From JAEUMD01 sp036768475 (lineage in GTDB: Bacteria > Pseudomonadota > Alphaproteobacteria > Rhizobiales > Hyphomicrobiaceae): 64,000 bases of DNA. The position numbers were made by a program, and so were the translations under genes. The notes below the pieces were generated by a model that searched no databases, was not told the DNA's origin, and saw nothing but the letters and a program-made list of their open reading frames with translations. Within the stretch, counting starts at the first letter, position 1; every line of letters starts with the position of its first letter. Below, piece by piece: positions 9,081-17,493 of the stretch. The DNA lies in NCBI GenBank assembly GCA_036768475.1, contig DAIPMW010000001.1, forward strand, positions 186,001 through 250,000, given 5' to 3'.

Positions 9081-9177
9081 GTTCATGTTTGACGGAAACA
9101 TGGATGCGATCCAGCACCTTTCTTTGAGCCATGTTTTTCACGCTGAACCGCTGCACACTTCAGCTAAACATGCTCCA
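9081..9177 (+). repeat. Dispersed intergenic palindromic repeat, copy A
   Basis: A 97-base element matched by a second copy at 44232-44328. It contains two nested inverted repeats: CATGTTT (9084-9090) with AAACATG (9096-9102), and CATGTTT (9130-9136) with AAACATG (9166-9172) enclosing GCTGAA (9142-9147) and TTCAGC (9159-9164). The two copies are near identical over their last 30 bases. The style resembles the short palindromic repeats scattered through Rhizobiales genomes. Confidence 0.75.
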
Positions 9178-9202
9178 GGACACCAGGGACCAGGGTGAAG
9201 CC

Positions 9203-9553
9203 ATGCGCCTCCTGCGCGTACTGAAAGAACTTCCAAGCCGTATCACCATCGCCGCGGCGCCGATACTCCGCTTCCTGTCAGCCCTTTTCCTGCTTCTTGC
9301 CGTAATTCTTTTCGTTGCCGGCATGACCCAGCAGGGCACGCACACATCGACTGCCGCGCATTGGCAGGCAATATCGCCGTCATCGTTCACAGCGTTCGAG
9401 ACGAGCGTCACGCAAAAGCTTGGAGCTTGGGCCTGGGATCCGGTCCTGCTCAGCCTACTGGGGCTTCCCGCCTACGTTCTGTTCGGCGGCCTGGCGCTGA
9501 TCAGCGGCATAGCCGGCCGCCGCCGTCGCGTCGTCAATGTCTTCATCAACTGA
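9203..9553 (+). CDS. Small membrane protein of unknown function
   Basis: A 116-residue protein with two hydrophobic helices, about residues 17-40 and 83-104, a polar 40-residue loop between them and a basic tail (GRRRRVV). No family was recognised. The reading frame is open further upstream to 9131, but that part lies in the dispersed repeat, and the ATG at 9203 has an AGGGTG ribosome binding site six bases ahead, so the short form is chosen. It ends 260 bases before a convergent unknown membrane protein, with nothing evident in the gap. The basic tail suggests that both termini face the cytoplasm. Confidence 0.6.
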   Translation: MRLLRVLKELPSRITIAAAPILRFLSALFLLLAVILFVAGMTQQGTHTSTAAHWQAISPSSFTAFETSVTQKLGAWAWDPVLLSLLGLPAYVLFGGLALISGIAGRRRRVVNVFIN

Positions 9554-9813
9554 CGCTCAATCGCCCGAACCGAGAACAGCCTCATCATCTCGGCTCGAAC
9601 GCCCGGCAGCCCGGCGACGTCTTGAATTGCTCTTCAAAGCACCAAGACTCACTGGACCCCACGCAGGGCATGGCCGCACATCTGATGCAATGCCGACCCG
9701 AAACCTGCGGCAAAGCAAGTTGGGCTGAAGCGTGCAGCCGTTCAGCGCAACAAAAACATGCCCAAACCATCGGATCGCGTCATGTAGCTTTTTCCATCAA
9801 ACATGAACACGGC

Positions 9814-10626
9814 CTAAGTTGGCTGCATCATATCCCCGAGAATCCCGAAGCCGACCAGAATGACGAGACCGAACACCAGCATGGCCATCAAGCGCGCGTG
9901 CTTGCGATTGAGTTCGCGCATCTCGATTTCGTCTATGGAATGTCTTTCGCGCGGCCCGGACACGATACCGAGCACTTTCTTGGGATATGAGCGGCGCACA
10001 TTTCCGGCATCGATAATTTCGACACCCGCTCTGTTGGCAATCCGTTCCGCAATTTCGACATATGGGAATGCGGGATCGACATTAGCCTCGTTGACATAGC
10101 CGAGCCGGATCTTTTCGCCGCTCTTGGTTAGGATGCGTGCCCCTTTGAGCATCATCGGCGCCCAGATGCCACCGTAGACTTCGCGGCGCATCTCGATGGC
10201 CGAAATATCCTTGTAGGGGATTTCATGCGTCTGATAACGCAACATCGGCTGTGCGCCGCGGCCCGAAGGAAGCGTCAGGCGAACCGCCATGTTGCCGAGC
10301 TCGACCCGCGAGCGGACCGAATGCAGCAGCTCCACGAACACCAGGAACATGACGACGGCGAAGCCCGCTGCAATCACGATGAGACCGATGGTTCCTTCCC
10401 ACAGACCTTGGCTTATACGCGACCACAGCATCGGCCCAAGGCTGACGAAGAAGGGCAGCAAAAGCAGGAAGATGAACGAAAAGGCGACCCTTCGGCCACC
10501 ACTTGCGCGATAGATGATGCGCTCGCCGACCGGTTGGCCGGGGATTTGCTCGGTTGATCGAATAGCTGGCTCACCGAGTACCGAAGCAAGGCCGTCGCCT
10601 GGCCGGGCAACATTTGCGTCAGACAT
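9814..10626 (-). CDS. Membrane protein of unknown function with a soluble central domain
   Basis: A 270-residue protein: a hydrophilic N-terminal 45 residues, two membrane helices (about 47-67 and 78-102), a soluble domain of about 140 residues, and a third helix near 248-265 at the C-terminus. The soluble part contains IPYKDISAIEMRREVYGG, which recalls PH-like bacterial membrane domains, but I cannot assign a family. The start at 10626 follows a GAGGGGAGC-like ribosome binding site. It is transcribed away from msrA, so the 178-base gap between them carries divergent promoters. Coding potential is good; function unknown. Confidence 0.7.
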   Translation of the reverse strand: MSDANVARPGDGLASVLGEPAIRSTEQIPGQPVGERIIYRASGGRRVAFSFIFLLLLPFFVSLGPMLWSRISQGLWEGTIGLIVIAAGFAVVMFLVFVELLHSVRSRVELGNMAVRLTLPSGRGAQPMLRYQTHEIPYKDISAIEMRREVYGGIWAPMMLKGARILTKSGEKIRLGYVNEANVDPAFPYVEIAERIANRAGVEIIDAGNVRRSYPKKVLGIVSGPRERHSIDEIEMRELNRKHARLMAMLVFGLVILVGFGILGDMMQPT

Positions 10627-10804
10627 GAGATAGGCTCCCCTCGAACGTCGCGGTCAGTTTCCCCCCGCCGCGTTGCTATCCTCCCTCCGTCGCCACCAGA
10701 TCGCTACTCTCGCGAAAAAGTGAGGCACGAACTGGGCGGACCGAACAAAATCGTCCCCTATATTGAGACGTGAAAGCCACCGGCAGATCCGGAGAAACGA
10801 ACCC

Positions 10805-11467
10805 ATGTTTTTCATGAAAAAGTCCGTGATGCCAACACCCGACACAGCGTTGCCGGGCCGCGCCGCCCCGATCCCGACAGCAGACCGCCATTTCGTTCTG
10901 GGTCACGCCCTCAAAGGGCCCTACCCCGAAGGTCACGAGAAGGCGATGTTCGGCCTCGGTTGCTTCTGGGGGGCAGAGCGAAAGTTCTGGCAGCTTGGTG
11001 AGGGGATCTGGAGCACCGCGGTTGGCTATGCGGCAGGGCTGACGCCAAATCCCACCTATGAGGAAGTCTGCACCGGCCTGACCGGCCATAACGAGGTTGT
11101 TCTGGTGATCTACGATCCAACCAGGATTTCCTATGAGATGCTGCTCAAGACGTTCTTTGAAAGCCATGACCCAACCCAGGGCATGCGTCAGGGCAACGAC
11201 GCCGGCACGCAGTATCGCTCGGGCATTTATTGGTTCACCGATGCGCAGCGCACTGCAGCGCAGGCCGCCCGCGATGCCTATCAGCCATTGATCGCCACAC
11301 GTGGGTTTGGCCGGATCACGACCGAGATTTTGTCCGCGCCCGAGTTCTATTTCGCGGAGGACTATCATCAGCAGTATCTGGCCAAGGTGCCGCATGGCTA
11401 CTGCGGCCTGGGCGGGACGGGAGTATCCTGCCCCATCGGCACCGGCGTGCCGCACCAGATGGGATGA
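10805..11467 (+). CDS. msrA: Peptide methionine sulfoxide reductase MsrA
   Basis: A 220-residue cytoplasmic repair enzyme that reduces the S epimer of methionine sulfoxide in proteins. The catalytic motif GCFWGAE is at about residues 52-58. GVWSTAVGYAGG-type sequence (IWSTAVGYAAG), NPTYEEVCTGLTGHNEVV, HDPTQGMRQGNDAGTQYRS and the C-terminal resolving-cysteine region GYCGLGGTGVSCP are all present. There is a 40-residue N-terminal lead before the catalytic domain, as in many proteobacterial forms. I chose the ATG at 10805, since the frame upstream has no family similarity. It stands alone rather than in an operon with msrB. Confidence 0.95.
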   Translation: MFFMKKSVMPTPDTALPGRAAPIPTADRHFVLGHALKGPYPEGHEKAMFGLGCFWGAERKFWQLGEGIWSTAVGYAAGLTPNPTYEEVCTGLTGHNEVVLVIYDPTRISYEMLLKTFFESHDPTQGMRQGNDAGTQYRSGIYWFTDAQRTAAQAARDAYQPLIATRGFGRITTEILSAPEFYFAEDYHQQYLAKVPHGYCGLGGTGVSCPIGTGVPHQMG

Positions 11468-11649
11468 CCGGACCGGACCGTACACCCGGCCCTTGAAAGA
11501 GAGCGTCGCAATCCGTGCGCGCGGCTGTCGCATGGGCAACACGCCGGTTCGGGAGCAAGGATGCGCACCCCCGAGCCCACGCGCAGCATGCCGCTGCAAG
11601 GCTGACGCGGGTGCTGACCGGAGCACCGGCCGGTCGATGAGAATCAGCC

Positions 11650-12303
11650 ATGCTGGCTCACCCCTTCGACCCTGAAAGAATAGATCGTGTCATCGGCGAG
11701 TTGGCCGAGCACGGCTTTGGCGTCCTGATCGATGCCATCGCCGCGCCACTCATCGACCGGCTCATCGCCGACTGCAAAGCACGTGAGGCATCTGGAGACA
11801 TGGAGCGCGCCGCCATCGGCCGCGAAGATTCGCACCAGCTCGAAACCCGTATTCGACAGGCCAACGCCGCTTGGCTCGATGGCCGTACCGATGGCGAGGC
11901 TGCATTTATCGCACTGGCCGAGCAACTCCGCACGGCCATCAACAGACGCCTATTCCTTGGGCTTTTCGAGTTCGAAGCCCAGTTCCTGACATATCCCCCC
12001 GGCGGCTTTTATAAGCGCCACCTCGACAGCCTGCGCGGCACCCGCAATCGGATTGTCTCGCTGGTGCTTTACCTGAACACGGACTGGCAGCCCGAACATG
12101 GTGGCGAGCTTGACCTTTGGACCGCGCCTGACGATACCGGAATGCCTGCCGCCACCGTGCTCCCACGCGCCGGCACGATGGCGCTGATGCTGTCCGAGGA
12201 GATCTCGCACGCGGTTCGGCCGGCAAACGCCACCCGCCGGGTCATCGCTGGCTGGTTCCGGGTCAACGCTTCGACTGGCGAGCGTATTGATCCCGCCCGC
12301 TGA
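11650..12303 (+). CDS. 2-oxoglutarate/Fe(II)-dependent oxygenase (SM-20 / prolyl hydroxylase type)
   Basis: A 217-residue double-stranded beta-helix oxygenase. The facial triad is visible as HLD (His about 123, Asp 125) in GGFYKRHLDSLRG and His about 186 in EEISHAVRPA, followed by the 2-oxoglutarate-binding Arg in RRVIAGWFRVN. SLVLYLNTDWQPEHGGEL between them is typical of the SM-20/P4Hc group. Bacterial members hydroxylate proteins such as EF-Tu or small molecules; the substrate here is unknown. It lies 182 bases after msrA on the same strand and is convergent with mepA. Full length for the family. Confidence 0.88.
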   Translation: MLAHPFDPERIDRVIGELAEHGFGVLIDAIAAPLIDRLIADCKAREASGDMERAAIGREDSHQLETRIRQANAAWLDGRTDGEAAFIALAEQLRTAINRRLFLGLFEFEAQFLTYPPGGFYKRHLDSLRGTRNRIVSLVLYLNTDWQPEHGGELDLWTAPDDTGMPAATVLPRAGTMALMLSEEISHAVRPANATRRVIAGWFRVNASTGERIDPAR

Positions 12304-12397
12304 ACCTTGACCGAGCGCACCATCCCGTAAGTCGCTGACCTGCTCCAGGGCACAGGATGTGGCTACATGGATCGGCGCGACATGAGCACCGCGCTAA

Positions 12398-14038
12398 TCA
12401 CTGTTGCGCTTTGCGCTGCAAGAGTTTTGCCCGCGGCACGCCCGAAATATCGATGATGTGTTGCGATCGCTCGATACTCGTCTTGACCAGCTCCGCCTCG
12501 TCCTGCGTCGACGGTCCACCGGCGGCCTCGAGCACCACACGGCATTCCTTCGGCATTTCGGCCAGCGTGATCGGCGGTTTCGGCGGCGTCGGCTTGGCAT
12601 CCTTCGGCTTCGGCGGCGCTGGCCGCGTCAGGCGCTTGAACCAGTAATCGAGTTCCTTGCCACAGCCGTCATCACCATCTGGCGCCGGCTGCCGGAGGCA
12701 ATCTTTTGAATCCTTCGGGCAGCCGATCCGCACGTGGAAGTGATAGTAGTGACCGAAGTACGGGCGCACCTTGCTGAGCCATTTCCTGTCCGTGCCGGCT
12801 GCCTCGCACAGCTGCTTCTTGATCGCCGGATGCACCAGGATGCGCTCGACCTCCGGATAGGACGCCGCGCGCTTGACGACACGGACATGACTGGGCGTAA
12901 ACGCGGTCGGATCGATCTTCGTCGGCTCCAGGATCATCGAGGTCGCCGACAGCGTCTCGCGCTCGCGACGTGACAGGCGCCGCCCGGGCATTGGCGTGAA
13001 CCAGATGTCGGCATCCAGGCCCACTTGATGGCTCGCATGTCCTGTCAGCATCGGTCCGCCGCGCGGCTGCGAAATATCTCCGACGAGCAGCCCGGACCAT
13101 CCGTCATCCTTCTGAACTTCTTTTGCGAAGCGTTCGAGCAACGCAATGAGATCGGGATGCCCCCAGTTGCGATTGCGCGACAGCCGCATCGCCTGCCATG
13201 CGGGCCCATCGATCGGCAGCGCCTTCGCGCCAGAAAGGCATCCGCGAGAATAAAAACCGATCGAACGGGCAGCGAGTGGCGCTGCAGACTTCACCGCACC
13301 GAATAACAGCTTGGCCGCTGGCGGATGCCTCTTGTCGGCCGGCACCTCGGGCTTTGCTGATGGAACCGGCGGCTGGCCTACTGCCGGTTCCGCGACTGGG
13401 TCCGCTGCAATCGTGGCCTTCGCCACGACCTCTCCCGCAGCACTGTCGGCGCGCGCCGTAGCCTGATCGGCATCGATTGCCAAGACAGCTTGCGATGTCT
13501 CGGCAGGAGGCACCGCAACCCGAAGCGGTACAGGGGGTGCACTGACCGAGGAATGAGACTCGGCCGTAACGGGTAAAGCAATGGGAGGCTGTGCGTCGCT
13601 CGCCTTTGCGATCACCGCACCGCTTGCATCCCTTTCCATCCGTGCAGGCGATGCCTCATCATGTGGCAACGCTAGCGGCAGCGCCGACTTCTCATCGGCC
13701 ACTTGTGCAGTCTTGCCCGCATTTTTGGGTAAGCTGGCCCCGGATTGTGACGGCGTCATAGGCGGGATGCGCACATCATCAAGGCCGCGCCGCGCGCCCT
13801 CACCCAGCAGACTGGGCCGGATCGCCGGACGCGGTGCGGGCGCATCCAAGTGTTCCGGTTCCTGATGCGAATTCGATGCTGTCAGAATAGGCTTGAGGAT
13901 GTGCCGGTCGATCAAGGTGTAGGCGCGGCTCGCCGCAGTGTGCGTGGCGGCCCCCAAGCGCGCATAGCCCTCTCGTGGCATGACCACCAGAGCGGCCGCT
14001 GCACCGAAGACCATCACTGCGCGCGCCATGCGCCCCAC
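12398..14038 (-). CDS. mepA: Penicillin-insensitive murein endopeptidase MepA with a long Pro/Ala-rich N-terminal region
   Basis: A periplasmic LAS-type zinc endopeptidase that cuts meso-DAP cross-links in peptidoglycan. The C-terminal 290 residues carry the MepA core: GFYSRGCLSGAKALP, the zinc motif GHASHQVGLDADIW at about 334-347 and HFHVR near 431, plus several cysteines likely in disulfides. Normal MepA is about 270 residues; this one has 546. The extra N-terminal part begins with a signal peptide (hydrophobic stretch ending near AYA-like GYARLG) and continues as roughly 220 residues rich in Ala, Pro, Val and Ser. That stretch looks like a flexible periplasmic or wall-spanning linker. A GTG at 14038 follows AAGGAGG. 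Confidence 0.92.
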   Translation of the reverse strand: MGRMARAVMVFGAAAALVVMPREGYARLGAATHTAASRAYTLIDRHILKPILTASNSHQEPEHLDAPAPRPAIRPSLLGEGARRGLDDVRIPPMTPSQSGASLPKNAGKTAQVADEKSALPLALPHDEASPARMERDASGAVIAKASDAQPPIALPVTAESHSSVSAPPVPLRVAVPPAETSQAVLAIDADQATARADSAAGEVVAKATIAADPVAEPAVGQPPVPSAKPEVPADKRHPPAAKLLFGAVKSAAPLAARSIGFYSRGCLSGAKALPIDGPAWQAMRLSRNRNWGHPDLIALLERFAKEVQKDDGWSGLLVGDISQPRGGPMLTGHASHQVGLDADIWFTPMPGRRLSRRERETLSATSMILEPTKIDPTAFTPSHVRVVKRAASYPEVERILVHPAIKKQLCEAAGTDRKWLSKVRPYFGHYYHFHVRIGCPKDSKDCLRQPAPDGDDGCGKELDYWFKRLTRPAPPKPKDAKPTPPKPPITLAEMPKECRVVLEAAGGPSTQDEAELVKTSIERSQHIIDISGVPRAKLLQRKAQQ

Positions 14039-14151
14039 AACGCCTCCTTCCGCCTCCCGACAGCAACAATGTGACAGTTTCTACCGACGCACGCCACCGC
14101 ATGAGCTTATAATCGTCTTTGGCGAAATTGGGGTGGCAACATCAGTTCGCC

Positions 14152-14325
14152 TCAGCCCCCTCGCCGACCGAGCCGCAGCCGCGCCGGTGAATCGTTTTGG
14201 TATGGCGAAAGAGCGATCGTCACGCCTGATGCCTTTTCCGGCAACGGACCATACGTTCCAAACAGCCGTTCCCAGATCGAAAGATCGAGGCTCCTGAAGA
14301 ATTCTTCCAGCTTCGGAACGCCACT
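14152..14325 (-). CDS. Possible small protein of unknown function
   Basis: A 57-codon frame inside the 360-base gap between mepA and the alpha/beta hydrolase gene, with no overlapping competitor. It begins GVPKLEEFFRSLDLSIWERLFG after the ATG at 14325 and ends in a basic tail. Third codon positions are GC-biased as in neighbouring genes, but no ribosome binding site is obvious and no family is recognised. It may be real or chance; nothing else was seen in this gap apart from the presumed divergent promoters. Confidence 0.3.
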   Translation of the reverse strand, partial: SGVPKLEEFFRSLDLSIWERLFGTYGPLPEKASGVTIALSPYQNDSPARLRLGRRGG

Positions 14326-14398
14326 CATCCTATGTGATTGGCCGTTGACGTGGACCACCCATTGGCGTCAGTGCGGCAGCATGCTTCGCAGGTGAGAA

Positions 14399-15085
14399 AT
14401 GATGCAGGGGAATAGTGCCGGCATGAGCGCGATCGAGCTTTTGAGCGAACCCCCACCCCACCGGAACGCCCTCGCCTGGCTTTTGCTTGCTCACGGCGCC
14501 GGCGCACCAATGACGAGCCCGTTCATGAACACAATAACGGCGCTGCTTACCGCCCGCGGGATAGGTGTTTCCCGGTTCGAGTTCGCCTACATGGCGCAGC
14601 GCCGGACCGGCGGCAACCGCCGCCCGCCGCCCAAGGCTGAGCGTCTGGCGTCTGAATTCATCGCAGCCATGGCGGCGCTCGATGACCTTCCGGAGCGATA
14701 TGGCGCTCCGCTCTTCATCGGCGGCAAATCCATGGGTGGACGCGTTGCCACGCTCGTTGCCGACGCCTTGTTCGCCGAGGGCCGGACGATCGGCGCCGTC
14801 GCCCTCGGTTATCCATTCCATCCACCGAAGAAGCCCGATACCCTGCGCACTGTCCACCTCGAAGTCCTGCAAACACCATTGCTGATCGTGCAGGGTGAGC
14901 GCGATCCGTTCGGCACCCGCGCCGAGGTCGAGAGCTACCCGCTCTCTCCCAACATCTCGATCGCATGGGCGAAGGATGGCGACCACGACCTCAAGCCGCG
15001 CGCCGGTCAAGGCACAACCCACAAGGCAAACATCGCCGCAGCCGCGGATCAAATCGTCAGATTTGTTGCAGGCTTCGCCTCCTGA
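14399..15085 (+). CDS. Alpha/beta hydrolase, KANL3/Tex30-like family
   Basis: A 228-residue alpha/beta hydrolase of the short dienelactone-like type (PF20408). LLLAHGAGAPMTSPF gives the oxyanion strand, the nucleophile elbow is GGKSMGG with Ser about 111, the acid lies in VQGERDPFG (Asp about 169) and the histidine in DGDHDLKPR (about 195), so the triad is complete. Bacterial members are annotated as hydrolases of unknown substrate. The ATG at 14399 follows AGGTGAGAA directly. It is convergent with the TerB-like gene, ending 59 bases from it. The fold call is sure; the function is open. Confidence 0.82.
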   Translation: MMQGNSAGMSAIELLSEPPPHRNALAWLLLAHGAGAPMTSPFMNTITALLTARGIGVSRFEFAYMAQRRTGGNRRPPPKAERLASEFIAAMAALDDLPERYGAPLFIGGKSMGGRVATLVADALFAEGRTIGAVALGYPFHPPKKPDTLRTVHLEVLQTPLLIVQGERDPFGTRAEVESYPLSPNISIAWAKDGDHDLKPRAGQGTTHKANIAAAADQIVRFVAGFAS

Positions 15086-15144
15086 GCCCACGTGGCTTGC
15101 ATCGACCCGAACCGTCCTTCGTACCGATTTCGAATTCTCGCCTG

Positions 15145-15558
15145 CTAAACCATCCGCTGACGCGCCGTCGCCGCGCGCTCCAGTGCCGCACAGGTCAGTT
15201 TGTCGAGCAAAAGAGCCTCCGCCAGCAGATCGAGAAACCGGATTTCCTCCGAAGCGATGCGCCGGTCGCTCGCCGCCACTTCCGCCGAAAGGAGATAAGC
15301 TGTCTCGCGCAATTGCTCCGGCAGGCCCGCCGTAATGAGATCGAGCACGCGCCGCATGCCTCCGTCCTTTGCCAGCATCGCGGCGCACTCACGCGACTCG
15401 TCCACGAGCCACATTTCGTCATAGTCGCGAAACACAGGCAACTCCCGCACGATGGCACCGATACGTCTCAGCTCGACATCCGTCATCGCCCTGTCGACCG
15501 CAGAGACGGTGATCATTGCGTAGATTAAAGCTTGTTGGGGTTTCAGAAGTGTCTGCAT
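15145..15558 (-). CDS. TerB-like (tellurite-resistance family) protein
   Basis: A 137-residue all-helical protein of the TerB/DjlA-N type. The repeated half-motif is visible as SAVDRAMTDVELRRIG near the N-terminus and AASDRRIASEEIRFLDLLAEAL near the C-terminus, the acidic-helix pattern by which these proteins bind divalent metals. There is no signal peptide or membrane segment. Such stand-alone TerB proteins are widespread and do not by themselves imply tellurite resistance. The ATG at 15558 follows GAGGAG. No other ter genes are near. Confidence 0.8.
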   Translation of the reverse strand: MQTLLKPQQALIYAMITVSAVDRAMTDVELRRIGAIVRELPVFRDYDEMWLVDESRECAAMLAKDGGMRRVLDLITAGLPEQLRETAYLLSAEVAASDRRIASEEIRFLDLLAEALLLDKLTCAALERAATARQRMV

Positions 15559-15825
15559 CTACTCCTCGCAATTTGCACCGGCACCTAAGCCCAAGTTCGC
15601 TGGCGCGTAAAGCTCGGTCAATGGTCCATACGCCCGCCCTGCTGCGCTGAGTCAGAAGCCGGATTTTGAGCAAGCCCTGATTGACGCGCCCGGGGCCTGT
15701 CAATAGGGTGCCGCAGCCTCGGAGCCGCACCAATGTCCTCGCCCCGGGCACCCGTCCGAACCGCCTCATTCGATCCACCTCGCCCGGAAGCCTCCGGCAG
15801 CGATGGCACGACCCAGAGAATTGAT

Positions 15826-17445
15826 ATGACGACCGCCGTCGAAACCTTTCCAGCCGCCCTTCTCGACAATGCCAAGGCATGGCCGTTCGAGGAGGCGCGC
15901 CGCCTCATTAAGCGTCTCGAAAAGATGCCGGGCGGCCTGGACAAGACCGTCATATTTGAAACGGGTTACGGCCCTTCCGGGCTGCCGCATATCGGCACCT
16001 TTGGCGAGGTGGCCCGCACAACGATGGTCCGCCACGCCTTCGAGGTGTTGACGGGGCGTAGTGGCAAGACGCGACTCATCTGCTTTTCCGATGACATGGA
16101 TGGCTTGCGCAAGGTCCCCGACAATGTCCCCAACAAGGAGCTGCTGCAGGCCGCGCTCGAAAAGCCGCTGACCAGCGTGCCAGACCCGTTCGGCACACAC
16201 GAGAGCTTTGCGCACCATAACAATGCGCGCCTGCGCAGTTTTCTCGACCGGTTCGGCTTCGACTACGAATTCATGTCGGCGACGGCGTGCTATCGGTCCG
16301 GCATGATGGATGCAACGCTCCTGAAGATGCTCGCCGCCTACGATGATGTGATGACGATCATCCTGCCAACGCTCGGGCCCGACCGTCAGGCCACCTATTC
16401 ACCGTTCCTCCCGGTCTGCCAGCGTACCGGGAAGGTGCTGCAGGTTCCGATGATCGCGCGAGATGTCGAAAAGGGCACTGTGACCTATATCGACCCCGAA
16501 ACCGGAGAGCAGATCAAAACCCCCGTCACCGGTGGCCGCGTCAAATGCCAGTGGAAGGCGGATTGGGCCATGCGCTGGACCGCACTCGGCATCGATTACG
16601 AAATGGCAGGCAAGGACCTGATCGATTCGGTGACGCTCTCGTCGCGCATTTGCAGGGCATTGGGTGGCACGCCTCCAGAGGGATTCAACTATGAGCTGTT
16701 CCTCGACGAAAAGGGCCAGAAGATCTCCAAATCGAAAGGCAACGGTCTGACGATCGAGGAATGGCTGACTTATGCCAGCCCCGAAAGCCTTTCACTTTTC
16801 ATGTACCAGAAGCCGAAGGCAGCAAAGCGCCTCTATTTCGATGTGATCCCGCGCACCGTCGACGACTATCTGCAGTATATCGCCGCCTATCCGGGCCAGG
16901 AGGAAAAGCAGAAGCTCGATAATCCCGCCTGGCACGTTCATTCGGGCAGACCGCCAGAGGCCGAACTGCCGATAACCTTCGCATTGCTCCTGAATCTTGT
17001 CGCCGCCTCCAACGCGCATGACAAGGACGTGCTCTGGGGCTTCATCCGCCGCGTAGCGCCAGGAGCGACAGCGCAAGAGCATCCACTGCTCGACCATCTG
17101 GCCGGATATGCCGTGCGCTACTACGAGGACTTCGTCGCACCGACCAAGGTCTTCCGCGCCCCAACCGACCCCGAGCGAACCGCACTCGAAGCGCTGGACA
17201 AGGCATTGGCCGCGGCGCCCGCGGATGCCGATGCGGCGACACTGCAGAACATTGTCTACGACGCCGGTAAAGAGAATGGCTATGCCAAGGAGAATCTGCG
17301 CCAATGGTTCCAGGCGATCTATGAAGTGCTTCTGGGATCGAGCCAGGGTCCCCGCTTCGGCTCTTTCATCGAACTCTACGGCATCGACAACACCCGCGCG
17401 TTGATCGCCAAGGGCTTGTCTGGTGAGCTCGTCAAGGCAGGATAG
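15826..17445 (+). CDS. lysK: Class I lysyl-tRNA synthetase
   Basis: A 539-residue class I enzyme that charges tRNA-Lys, the form used by most alphaproteobacteria in place of class II LysS. The HIGH-type motif PHIGT is at about residue 54 in YGPSGLPHIGTFGEV and the KMSKS-type motif KISKSKGN at about 298. The C-terminal half is the anticodon-binding alpha-helix cage. The frame is open for 31 codons upstream of the ATG at 15826, but MTTAVETFPAAL is the usual kind of start and the preceding residues look like leader. Convergent with the phosphoesterase-like gene, 48 bases apart. Confidence 0.95.
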   Translation: MTTAVETFPAALLDNAKAWPFEEARRLIKRLEKMPGGLDKTVIFETGYGPSGLPHIGTFGEVARTTMVRHAFEVLTGRSGKTRLICFSDDMDGLRKVPDNVPNKELLQAALEKPLTSVPDPFGTHESFAHHNNARLRSFLDRFGFDYEFMSATACYRSGMMDATLLKMLAAYDDVMTIILPTLGPDRQATYSPFLPVCQRTGKVLQVPMIARDVEKGTVTYIDPETGEQIKTPVTGGRVKCQWKADWAMRWTALGIDYEMAGKDLIDSVTLSSRICRALGGTPPEGFNYELFLDEKGQKISKSKGNGLTIEEWLTYASPESLSLFMYQKPKAAKRLYFDVIPRTVDDYLQYIAAYPGQEEKQKLDNPAWHVHSGRPPEAELPITFALLLNLVAASNAHDKDVLWGFIRRVAPGATAQEHPLLDHLAGYAVRYYEDFVAPTKVFRAPTDPERTALEALDKALAAAPADADAATLQNIVYDAGKENGYAKENLRQWFQAIYEVLLGSSQGPRFGSFIELYGIDNTRALIAKGLSGELVKAG

Positions 17446-17493
17446 CCGCAATGGCGTTCCGCTCGCGCGAAGATGGTTGCTCACGCGGAGCCT

